A stretch of 9,019 bases of DNA, from positions 1 to 9,019 of the forward strand of contig JANMDR010000335.1 of assembly GCA_031376425.1 (NCBI GenBank), given 5' to 3'. The DNA comes from JANMDR01 sp031376425 (GTDB taxonomy: Bacteria > Pseudomonadota > Gammaproteobacteria > Burkholderiales > Usitatibacteraceae). The position numbers and the translations under genes were made by a program. The stretch's first letter is position 1. Every line of letters starts with the position of its first letter. Below, piece after piece: positions 1 through 6,520 of the stretch. Under the pieces are notes generated by a model that was not told the origin of the DNA, made no database searches, and saw only the letters and a list, made by a program, of their open reading frames with translations.

Positions 1-497
1 GACCAATCCACTTTTTTCTGAAACATATCCTTCAATTTAAGCATATCTAATAGCGCTGAAATGTCCTGCGGCCGTTGCCAAATGAGCGATGTTGTACGCG
101 GATCTTGGGTATCCGGCCCGTAAACTGACGCCTCACCAAAATGATTAACACCAATCACCACAAACCCATCTGCCGCCAGCTTTTCGGCAATCCAGCTAAG
201 CCCACGCGCAGAGCCCATTGCGCCGTGGGAGAGCACGATGACTCTGTTGGCACGTGCCCCTTCGGCTACACACAATTGCTTGTCATTCAAGGGCTTGTCA
301 TTTAAGGGTTTCTCATCAAGCGCAGCGCATTTGCCTTTTGGAAACCAAACATTGACGGTGCTGAGCCTGCCTGTAGCCAGTACCCCCATTTCTACTTTTT
401 CCGTTTGCACGGATGTTGCAACATCACCGGTTTGGGCATCGGCTGATTGGATGTGAACCAGCAACATCAAAAGCATCGCGTTCATGTATTTTTTCAT
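1..497 (-). CDS. Exported dienelactone-hydrolase-like alpha/beta hydrolase (3' part outside window)
   Basis: The visible part has 165 codons and runs off the left edge. Residues 1-22 look like a Sec signal peptide (MKKY, then a hydrophobic run ending near SADAQ), so the enzyme is probably periplasmic or secreted. Residues 85-92 (RVIVLSHG) form a beta strand followed by the His-Gly oxyanion motif, and residues 99-120 (GLSWIAEKLAADGFVVIGVNHF) are typical of predicted dienelactone hydrolases of the COG4188 type. The block RPQDISALLDML (142-153) normally precedes the nucleophile elbow; the catalytic Ser, Asp and His would lie beyond the edge and cannot be checked. The start at 497 gives the full signal peptide, with only a weak GGA upstream; the Met at residue 5 is an alternative. 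Residues 59-74 contain a pentapeptide tandem repeat. The gene follows the AraC-type regulator on the same strand after 113 bp. The substrate is unknown. Confidence 0.8.
   Translation of the reverse strand, partial: MKKYMNAMLLMLLVHIQSADAQTGDVATSVQTEKVEMGVLATGRLSTVNVWFPKGKCAALDEKPLNDKPLNDKQLCVAEGARANRVIVLSHGAMGSARGLSWIAEKLAADGFVVIGVNHFGEASVYGPDTQDPRTTSLIWQRPQDISALLDMLKLKDMFQKKVDW
279..308. repeat. 15-bp tandem duplication inside the hydrolase gene
   Basis: Two consecutive units, CTTGTCATTCAAGGG and CTTGTCATTTAAGGG, differ at one base. A more degenerate third unit follows at 309-323. They are in frame and encode the repeated pentapeptide LNDKP/LNDKQ, with LDEKP as the diverged copy. They lie between the signal peptide and the first core strand of the hydrolase, a region likely to tolerate insertions. 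Confidence 0.85.
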
Positions 498-610
498 TTT
501 AAGTCCGGTTGCACTTTAGTTAGGATGATAAAGTTTAGCTTTTAAAAGTTGGGCTTACTGTGCAGAAAGTGCGATGATTCCAATTTAGTTTGAACTCTGG
601 TTGTGCCCCA

Positions 611-1537
611 TTACACTGAAGTGCATGACTTTCCATCCAGATCAATCGGAAAATACATAGCCGTAACGAGATCTGCCTCGGCAGTAGTGGCGGGGTTGTT
701 TAAATAAACTTGTACGATGCTGTGATCTCTTAGCCGTATTTGCTCCGGTACTATCCAAGTCGCATATACGCGTGAGATGGTCTGCCACATCAAACTATAG
801 CTGCCTCGGTGATGGAACCTTGCCCATGTACCTTGCTGCCAGGTAAACTCAGCAAGCGGAAACTCAGCAAGCGGAAACTCCACCAACAGTAGCTTCGTGG
901 GCGAGCTTGTTGCCGCAATACCTAGAAAAAACTGGCTCTTACTCTGATCGCCCTGCCACGGTGTTTCTAGCGACACCCCAATTGGCGCAACGTCTAAATC
1001 GTCCAAACCATGCTCACGCAGCACCTTTGCCAACTGCTTAAAGAGAGAATTTCCCAAATCAACAAAACTACTATTTTTGAACCCGGCACCATATAGACCG
1101 CGAAATTTTTGGGTCGGCAACGTCACTATTTCTGGCATAAGCGCAGCATCACTGTCTGGCGATTTCTTGATTGTGTTGGGTGTGCGCCAAACGCAATCTG
1201 AGCCGCGCTTAACATCATTTGGTGTGCACCCAAAAGCACTCAAAAAAGCCCGAGAAAAACTGGAATGCGACTGATAGCCAGCGGCCAAACTTGCCGCAAT
1301 AACGGAGGTATTTCCTGCTGCAAGCAAGGCATAGGCGGCTTGCAGTCGCCGCCGCTGAATAAACTCGCCCAACTGAAACCCTGTGGTGGCTTGGAACAAA
1401 CGATTCAAATGAAATTTAGAAATGCCAAGCCGCAATGCCAAATCATCGAGCACAATTTCCTCATCTAAATGCGCTTGCACATATTCGCTAATTTGATTTG
1501 CAAGTGCTTGATAAAAATTAGAATTCCCGGTGGACAT
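611..1537 (-). CDS. AraC-family regulator with C-terminal GyrI-like effector-binding domain
   Basis: 308 residues. Residues about 13-113 form a double helix-turn-helix of AraC/XylS type: LDDLALRLGISKFHLNRLFQ in the first HTH, then VIAASLAAGYQSHSSFSRAF and the terminal GCTPNDVKR. Residues about 135-298 resemble the GyrI-like/AraC effector-binding fold (MPEIVTLPTQKFRGLYGAG at its start; ARFHHRGSYS and VYLNNP near its end). This order, DNA-binding domain first, is that of Rob-like regulators, which sense small, often cationic or amphipathic molecules. The family's usual Glu before the VYL motif is Gln276 here. Residues 221-230 are a duplicated FPLAE. The start at 1537 is supported by GAGGGAG (1548-1554) 10 nt upstream. 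The gene is divergent from lexA and precedes the hydrolase gene, which it may regulate. The ligand is unknown. Confidence 0.88.
   Translation of the reverse strand: MSTGNSNFYQALANQISEYVQAHLDEEIVLDDLALRLGISKFHLNRLFQATTGFQLGEFIQRRRLQAAYALLAAGNTSVIAASLAAGYQSHSSFSRAFLSAFGCTPNDVKRGSDCVWRTPNTIKKSPDSDAALMPEIVTLPTQKFRGLYGAGFKNSSFVDLGNSLFKQLAKVLREHGLDDLDVAPIGVSLETPWQGDQSKSQFFLGIAATSSPTKLLLVEFPLAEFPLAEFTWQQGTWARFHHRGSYSLMWQTISRVYATWIVPEQIRLRDHSIVQVYLNNPATTAEADLVTAMYFPIDLDGKSCTSV
845..880. repeat. 15-bp tandem duplication inside the AraC-type gene
   Basis: The unit AAACTCAGCAAGCGG occurs at 845-859 and again, identically, at 860-874; the first six bases recur at 875-880, giving 2.4 exact copies. On the coding strand this makes the repeated pentapeptide FPLAE (residues 221-230) in the effector-binding domain. 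The exact identity suggests a recent replication-slippage event. It keeps the reading frame. Confidence 0.93.
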
Positions 1538-1547
1538 GCGGTAATAA

Positions 1548-1554
1548 CTCCCTC
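1548..1554 (-). promoter_or_regulatory. Ribosome binding site of the AraC-type gene
   Basis: The minus strand reads GAGGGAG, 10 nt before the ATG at 1537. This is a strong match to the Shine-Dalgarno consensus and fixes the start of the regulator. Confidence 0.75.
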
Positions 1555-1807
1555 AGAAAGCATTAATTGAGCGTAATGGGAATGCAATAGCAAAATTCAT
1601 ACTGAAACAGCACCATAATTAGTTCGTGGCACAGCCAATTTGCAGTCAACTCACTTTATCATGCTTGGTGCAAGCCGCAGACCCCACGGTAGCACCCTTA
1701 GAAACACCCTAAAATTTACGCAGCGATACGCTATTAAACAATTGCCGCGCACGGTATTTATTAGCTTCTCAAACTTTACGACGAAAACAGTTGCTTTTTT
1801 CTAAATA

Positions 1808-1823
1808 CTGTATAAAAATACAG
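1808..1823. promoter_or_regulatory. LexA operator (SOS box) of lexA
   Basis: CTGTATAAAAATACAG is a perfect inverted repeat with arms CTGTAT and ATACAG and a four-A centre, matching the known E. coli-type LexA consensus CTGT-N8-ACAG. It ends two bases before the lexA ATG at 1826, so it should mediate autoregulation. The TATAAA inside it (1811-1816) could serve as the -10 element, which would put the transcription start at or next to the ATG. No good -35 lies at ideal spacing: TTGCTT at 1791-1796 is only 14 bp away. The operator assignment is secure; the promoter detail is inference. Confidence 0.92.
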
Positions 1824-1825
1824 CT

Positions 1826-2779
1826 ATGAAAACTCCCTCAAGTAACCAAATACCAGCGCAACCTGCCCCCGCCAACGTCACCCTCACGGCGCGGCAGCAG
1901 GAATTACTTACCCTAATTAAGGCATGGCTTGTTGAGCGCGGCATGCCGCCCACACGGGCTGAAATTTGTGCGGCGCTGGGGTTCCGCTCACCTAACGCAG
2001 CGGAGGAGCATTTACGCGCCCTTCAGCGTAAAGGTGCCATTGAGATGATGCCTGGTGCTTCACGTGGCATACGTGTGGTGGAAACGATGGAAGAAAGTGA
2101 GCGCTTTCGCGATGATTCCATTGATGAAGAAGACACAACAGCTGAATCTGGCAACCCGAACGGCAATAGCGCTAAACCTTACACCATCGATGCGCGCAGC
2201 ACCCGCATTGTCACTGCACAAGGTGCGGTTAACGCAAAGGCGGGGGCGGGTACAGAAGTGGGGACGGGGACAGCAAGCAGCGTGATGAATCTGGGCAAGT
2301 CAAAAAATAGTAGAACGGGCTCCACCACAAGCAACTCGGCCGGAAATGCCGCTAATAACATCACCCACCTACCCGCACATGCTGCTAATGAAGAATATTC
2401 ACTACCACTCATTGGTAAAGTAGCTGCAGGCCAGCCCATTATGGCGCAAGAAAACTATAGTGGCCGCTATCCTGTAAGCCCGTTGCTCTTTAGTCCACGT
2501 GCAGATTATCTCTTGCAAGTTTCTGGCTTAAGCATGAAGGATATTGGCATTATGGATGGCGATTGGTTAGCAATCCATAAAACCGAGCAAGCCCGCAATG
2601 GTCAAATAATTGTTGCTCGCGTAGATGGCGATGTAACAGTTAAGCGCTTGAAATTAAAGGGAAATAAGGCGTTTTTAATCGCTGAAAACGCTGATTTTTT
2701 ACCTATCGTGGTTGATTTGGAATTAACACCTTTGGCAATCGAAGGCTTGGTGGTAGGCGTAATTCGGTCGTTTCATTAA
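1826..2779 (+). CDS. lexA: LexA SOS repressor with a very long interdomain linker
   Basis: 317 residues, against about 200 for E. coli LexA. Residues 19-85 are the winged-helix DNA-binding domain (TARQQELL; PPTRAEICAALGFRSPNAAE; GASRGIRVV). Residues 192-317 are the S24-type self-cleaving domain: cleavage site Ala201-Gly202 in KVAAGQP, catalytic Ser236 in SGLSMKD and Lys273 in VTVKRLK. The spacings 201-236 and 236-273 equal those of E. coli (84-119 and 119-156), so the protein should be active. Between the domains lie about 105 residues, first acidic (86-107), then rich in Ser, Thr, Asn, Gly and Ala (108-190), probably disordered. In E. coli this join is only about ten residues. There are also about 17 extra N-terminal residues. 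Role: represses the DNA-damage regulon, and RecA filaments trigger cleavage. The ATG at 1826 has no Shine-Dalgarno and lies 2 bp after the SOS box; no later start would preserve the HTH domain. Confidence 0.97.
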   Translation: MKTPSSNQIPAQPAPANVTLTARQQELLTLIKAWLVERGMPPTRAEICAALGFRSPNAAEEHLRALQRKGAIEMMPGASRGIRVVETMEESERFRDDSIDEEDTTAESGNPNGNSAKPYTIDARSTRIVTAQGAVNAKAGAGTEVGTGTASSVMNLGKSKNSRTGSTTSNSAGNAANNITHLPAHAANEEYSLPLIGKVAAGQPIMAQENYSGRYPVSPLLFSPRADYLLQVSGLSMKDIGIMDGDWLAIHKTEQARNGQIIVARVDGDVTVKRLKLKGNKAFLIAENADFLPIVVDLELTPLAIEGLVVGVIRSFH

Positions 2780-3118
2780 CGCTAGTGATCTCATTAGGTT
2801 TAAGCGGTACGAAACATTGTTGTAAATTGGGTTGAAAACAAGCTAATTGCGGCTAAGGCCAGCGGAACGAAGGGAAATTGCTCGGAAGCGCGGTAAAATT
2901 AGGGTATGGGGTCACGCATATTGGCTAACACTTAGCTTACCAACAGTGCAGATGCTGTAATGAGTGCAGTGGTGGGGTTAGTGGTGAACTTAGTAACAAG
3001 CTAATTATCGCAATCTCCTACAACCAAAGCAATCTAAGCGCTCCGCTCCGGCATTACCTTATTCACGTCATTCTCCGCACCCTAATCAGTACAATAAACT
3101 CGCCGTCACATCTCCCTA
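2780..3118. other. Non-coding gap between lexA and the epimerase gene
   Basis: 339 bp. I see no credible gene, RNA gene or strong terminator after lexA; the ATG-started frames I followed here end within a few codons. The only notable structure is an exact 12-bp direct repeat, AACAAGCTAATT, at 2837-2848 and 2995-3006. The promoter of the epimerase gene must lie here or further upstream, but no convincing -35/-10 pair could be picked out by eye. Confidence 0.6.
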
Positions 3119-4138
3119 ATGAGCCATATTCTCATCACCGGCGCCGCCGGTTTCATCGGTTATCACTTAAGCTTGCGCCTACTTGCCCGTGGCGATACGG
3201 TTTACGGTATTGATAATCTCAACGACTACTACGATCCGTCGCTAAAATTAGCGCGCCTAGCGCAGCTTCAAGCGCATCCTAATTTTCGCTGTGCGAAGAT
3301 GGATATTACGGATGGCGATGCCATTAAGTCATTGTTTATAAGTGAGAAGTTTGACGCTGCCATGCATCTTGCCGCGCAAGCGGGAGTGCGCTACTCACTT
3401 GAAAATCCGCAAGCTTATATAGAAGCTAACCTACGTGGCTTTACTAATATTTTGGAAGCGGCGCGGCATTCTAAGCTGGGTCATTTGGTCTACGCTTCGT
3501 CAAGCTCCGTATACGGTGCGAATACAAAACTACCGTTTTCAGAATCTGATTCTGTAGACCATCCCGTGTCACTTTACGCTGCCAGCAAAAAAGCCAATGA
3601 ACTCATGGCGCATAGCTATGCCCATTTGTTTAATTTAAATTGTACCGGTCTCCGGTTTTTTACCGTATACGGTCCTTGGGGTCGGCCAGATATGGCGCTG
3701 TTTAAATTTACCAAGGCTATTTTGGCCGGTGCGCCAATTGATCTATTTAATAACGGCAATATGGTGCGTGACTTTACCTATATTGATGACATCGTTGAAG
3801 GTATAGTGCGCATTATCGACAAACCCGCACAACCTGACCCCACTTGGAACGGCTACAGCCCAAACCCTGCCACAAGTTATGCGCCCTACCGAATTTTTAA
3901 CATCGGCAATAGCAACAGAATGACATTGATGGGTTATGTGCAAGCTATCGAAAAAGCACTAGGTAAAACTGCAAAATTAAATATGCTACCAATGCAACCC
4001 GGTGATGTACCCGCCACCGAAGCTGATGTATCCAAGATCACCCAATACGTGCAATTCAAACCGTCCACCTCGGTAGACGTGGGTATTGAAGCGTTTATCA
4101 AATGGTATTTGGATTATTATCCGCAGGTACCATCATAA
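3119..4138 (+). CDS. UDP-glucuronate 4-epimerase (CapI/GAE-type extended SDR)
   Basis: 339 residues, the usual length for bacterial members. It should interconvert UDP-glucuronate and UDP-galacturonate in the cytoplasm, using bound NAD, to supply galacturonate for capsule, O-antigen or exopolysaccharide. Visible features: the Rossmann motif GAAGFIG (8-14); DNLNDYYDPSLKLARL (32-47), typical of this subfamily; HLAAQAGVRYS (83-93); the serine cluster ASSSSVYG (126-133); the catalytic YxxxK as Tyr153/Lys157; and TVYGPWGRPDMALF (182-195), a near-diagnostic motif of UDP-glucuronate 4-epimerases. RDFTYIDDI (217-225) and NIGNS (261-265) are also standard. No clear Shine-Dalgarno precedes the ATG; the start is placed by the N-terminal strand directly before the Rossmann motif. 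A same-strand gene follows after 63 bp. No other sugar gene is in view. Confidence 0.93.
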   Translation: MSHILITGAAGFIGYHLSLRLLARGDTVYGIDNLNDYYDPSLKLARLAQLQAHPNFRCAKMDITDGDAIKSLFISEKFDAAMHLAAQAGVRYSLENPQAYIEANLRGFTNILEAARHSKLGHLVYASSSSVYGANTKLPFSESDSVDHPVSLYAASKKANELMAHSYAHLFNLNCTGLRFFTVYGPWGRPDMALFKFTKAILAGAPIDLFNNGNMVRDFTYIDDIVEGIVRIIDKPAQPDPTWNGYSPNPATSYAPYRIFNIGNSNRMTLMGYVQAIEKALGKTAKLNMLPMQPGDVPATEADVSKITQYVQFKPSTSVDVGIEAFIKWYLDYYPQVPS

Positions 4139-4201
4139 GATGCATAATTAAGTCACCAAGCGTACTTGTAATAGTTCTGCAGCGCCACGAGTAGGAAGAC
4201 A

Positions 4202-5776
4202 ATGCGATCAACTACAAAAATATTTCTCTGGGTAAGCACTGGTGCATTGATAGTTGGTGTGATCACTTTTGGCGTTATGCAGTTATTGCCAAAAACCTTA
4301 ACCGAAGATGAACGAGCCATAAAAAATGCTCTAGAGTTGGCAGTACTGCAGCTAAATGCGTCACTACCAATGCCGAAGCTAGCCATTATTCCGAAGGCAA
4401 ATATCGCTGCACCTTCCGCTCAAGAAATAATCGCTCGAAACGCCAAACTACGCAGCGGAGACATCTCAGATTTCCGTTCAGCGCTTACTAACGCTGTCGC
4501 AAATTTTGAGGCCGGAACCGGTAGCGATCGCGAGATATTAAAGGTCATGGAAAGTATATCCCGACCCTACGAGGCGATGCTGGTCGCCTTGGATAAGTGG
4601 GTTGCAGAAAATGAACCAAACTCTATTTATGCCGCGCTTATTGCGCGCGGCCAGATGCGTCGAAAATTCGGGTGGCATGCCCGTGGCACCGATTACATAC
4701 CCTATACGCACGAGCAAAATTTTACTGAGTTATCTAAGTGGAACAAACTTGCTGTAGAAGATTTTGTGGCCGCAATACCGAAATCCAAATATCCGATCAA
4801 TGCCACTGCGTCACTCATCTACGATGCTATCGATTATAGCCATGCCGACCTGAAAGACAAGCTGTACAAGGCGGGCGAAAAAATTTTTCCTGCATCAGAA
4901 GCACTATTTAATCACTACTCAGTAGGGCTATTTCACGAAAACGGTGGTGGCTCCATTCCCGCCGCGCAAGCGTTTCTAGTGCGTGCCACTAAAAACGGCG
5001 TGCCGGAAGATGTCCGTGAATCCGTTACACAACGCTTAGCCAATATCTATGCGAACAACTACAAGATTGGCGAATACCGAAGTGCGTTGGCATACACCAT
5101 AGAACAAACAAAGCAAAAAGACAATGCTGGAACATGGCTCGCGCGCGCCGAAGAGGAGCGCCGCGCCAAGCTATATGAGGAGGCGCTAGTCTCGACGCAG
5201 CGGGCACTCAAGCACGAACCTGCCCACGCCCGCGCCCTCAATGAACAAGCCTATATCCTCCTCCAATTAAGTCGCCCTGATGAGGCAAAAGCGGCTCGTC
5301 GATTAGCGGCAGACCTTGGCGACAATTGGGCGCAGCATCTGATTATTGATGACTTAGTTTGGGAACGCAACGGGGAAACACGCGACTGGGTAAAAATTCG
5401 CGCTGAATGCGAGGCATCCGCCGCGATGCTCAATCCGACAGGGCAAACCTGCATGGGCGGCATGATTACCGATGGCGTTGCAGGATTTACGCGGGACAAC
5501 GCCAAAGAAATTGCATGGTATGAACTCGCCGCACGCCAAGGTGATAGCAAGGCGCAATACAACTATGGCTGGATGCTCTACCAAGGAATGGGCACCAAAC
5601 CAGACCAAGAAAAAGGAATTTTCTATCTCAGAAATTCGGCTCGTCAAGGTTTCGATATGGCGTTAAAAAAGCTTATTCAACTCGGTGAACGTACCGACAA
5701 CTTAGAATGGAAAGCCTCTAACTGGGAAAGCTTTACCCGCTGGGTGCGGCGCGTGAAAGACCGTGGCATCAATTAA
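4202..5776 (+). CDS. Membrane-anchored protein with DUF4034-like, TPR and Sel1-like repeats
   Basis: 524 residues. Residues 7-29 form one hydrophobic N-terminal segment after a short basic start, so the rest is probably periplasmic and anchored in the inner membrane (or the segment is an uncleaved signal). Residues about 115-265 have a pattern like DUF4034 proteins: a conserved Trp and Pro-Asn-Ser (133-141), ARG (148-150), GWHARG (157-162), then a helical repeat array. Residues about 309-375 look like two TPR units (EEALVSTQRALKHEPAHARA in the first). Residues about 413-484 are two Sel1-like repeats (AWYELAARQGDSKAQYNYGW; YLRNSARQGF). Such arrays mediate protein-protein contacts; no catalytic residues are visible. 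The ATG at 4202 has AGGA at 4193-4196, 5 nt upstream. It may be co-transcribed with the epimerase gene (63-bp gap). The specific role is unknown. Confidence 0.85.
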   Translation: MRSTTKIFLWVSTGALIVGVITFGVMQLLPKTLTEDERAIKNALELAVLQLNASLPMPKLAIIPKANIAAPSAQEIIARNAKLRSGDISDFRSALTNAVANFEAGTGSDREILKVMESISRPYEAMLVALDKWVAENEPNSIYAALIARGQMRRKFGWHARGTDYIPYTHEQNFTELSKWNKLAVEDFVAAIPKSKYPINATASLIYDAIDYSHADLKDKLYKAGEKIFPASEALFNHYSVGLFHENGGGSIPAAQAFLVRATKNGVPEDVRESVTQRLANIYANNYKIGEYRSALAYTIEQTKQKDNAGTWLARAEEERRAKLYEEALVSTQRALKHEPAHARALNEQAYILLQLSRPDEAKAARRLAADLGDNWAQHLIIDDLVWERNGETRDWVKIRAECEASAAMLNPTGQTCMGGMITDGVAGFTRDNAKEIAWYELAARQGDSKAQYNYGWMLYQGMGTKPDQEKGIFYLRNSARQGFDMALKKLIQLGERTDNLEWKASNWESFTRWVRRVKDRGIN

Positions 5777-5804
5777 AAAACAATAGGAATAACGAAGGGA
5801 CAGG

Positions 5805-5816
5805 CCGCTTCGGCGG
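5805..5816. other. Small UUCG-capped hairpin between convergent genes
   Basis: CCGC-TTCG-GCGG forms a 4-bp stem with a UUCG tetraloop in the 50-bp gap between the stops of two convergent genes. There is no T-run on either side, so it is at best a weak terminator or a 3'-end stabilising structure. Confidence 0.3.
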
Positions 5817-5826
5817 TGGTAGATAG

Positions 5827-6336
5827 TTACGGAAGTTTAGGAAAGCGACTGAGATGTTCATGAATAATTTGAAGACGCCCTTGCTCCTCGACAAGGACTC
5901 GCGTCCCTCTCCCTTGCATACGGAACGGACGCCCATCTTGCCTACCTTCCCAGTTGTACGTATAGGTTGCAGTGGCGCTTGCTTGATCTACTGAGAGTAC
6001 GACGATATCGCTCAGATAGAAGCGCTCCTTCTTGACGCCAGACCCGCTCTTCCACGTTTTCTCAAATGCTGCCTGTATTGATTTACGACCAACGAAATCA
6101 CCATCATTAAAGCGAAAGACCGCTCTTTCGTGAACCATGTCCCGAAGCAAGCTAAAGTCTTCCTTTTCCGCTATTTCTTCGAAGCGATTGAGAAACTGGA
6201 CTACAGATTCCTTTGAAATTATCTTTGCGCTCATGGGCATAGGCTCTTTCGCCAACAAAGTATTACATTGTGTACCAATGCAGGCCACTACTGTAAGCAA
6301 TAATAATAAAGTGGCGCACGATCGTTGAACTATCAT
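5827..6336 (-). CDS. Exported SnoaL/NTF2-like protein, possible lipoprotein
   Basis: 169 residues. The N-terminus has a hydrophobic core (residues 8-20) ending in VVAC with Cys19, a plausible lipobox; Cys24 follows shortly after, so ordinary Sec export is the alternative. Residues about 40-165 fit the cone-shaped SnoaL/NTF2-like fold of the DUF4440 or SnoaL_3 type: helix SVVQFLNRFEEIAEKEDFSL, AVFRFNDGDFVGRKSIQAAF, then long strands ending in GRGTRVLVEE and IIHEHLSRFP, which is very typical. These small proteins bind or transform small molecules, or act as accessory domains; the ligand cannot be read from sequence. The start at 6336 is chosen because it gives a full export signal, although the upstream AGG is a weak ribosome site. 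Met33 or Met35 would give a cytoplasmic form. It is convergent with the TPR/Sel1 gene and downstream of the patatin gene on the same strand (184-bp gap). Confidence 0.8.
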   Translation of the reverse strand: MIVQRSCATLLLLLTVVACIGTQCNTLLAKEPMPMSAKIISKESVVQFLNRFEEIAEKEDFSLLRDMVHERAVFRFNDGDFVGRKSIQAAFEKTWKSGSGVKKERFYLSDIVVLSVDQASATATYTYNWEGRQDGRPFRMQGRGTRVLVEEQGRLQIIHEHLSRFPKLP

Positions 6337-6461
6337 AATTCAGCCTAGGTTTAGCGGCAACATGCGGGGCGCTCGTACCACCTTATATTTGCTTTAGACC
6401 GTCGGCGTTGCAGAATATGGCAGTAACCCACGCCAGCCGGACATCTAGGAGTCGTAAAATC

Positions 6462-6497
6462 AATGATTCTGCTTAGATAAGCATTGACTTAATCATC
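6462..6497 (-). terminator. Possible imperfect terminator hairpin after the patatin-like gene
   Basis: Inner arms TGCTTA (6470-6475) and TAAGCA (6478-6483) nest inside ATGATT (6463-6468) and AATCAT (6491-6496), with an unpaired bulge on one side. On the minus strand the structure follows the stop of the patatin-like gene at 6521 and is trailed by ATTTT. The stem is AT-rich and the T-run short, so this is a tentative call. Confidence 0.3.
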
Positions 6498-6520
6498 CAC
6501 TTAAAATCCCGCAGCGTCCA

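Noticed and set aside
238..456. 72-codon plus-strand frame opposite the hydrolase
   Set aside because: The minus-strand hydrolase with signal peptide and HG motif explains this stretch.
1621..1649. Minus-strand TTGACT (1644-1649) as -35 of the AraC-type gene
   Set aside because: No acceptable -10 hexamer at 16-18 bp; the nearest TAATTA is 22 bp away.
1661..1804. 47-codon plus-strand frame ending just before the SOS box
   Set aside because: No Shine-Dalgarno, no recognisable features, and a length expected by chance.
2924..2936. GCTAA-CAC-TTAGC hairpin as lexA terminator
   Set aside because: Short AT-rich stem, no T-run, and about 145 bp after the lexA stop.
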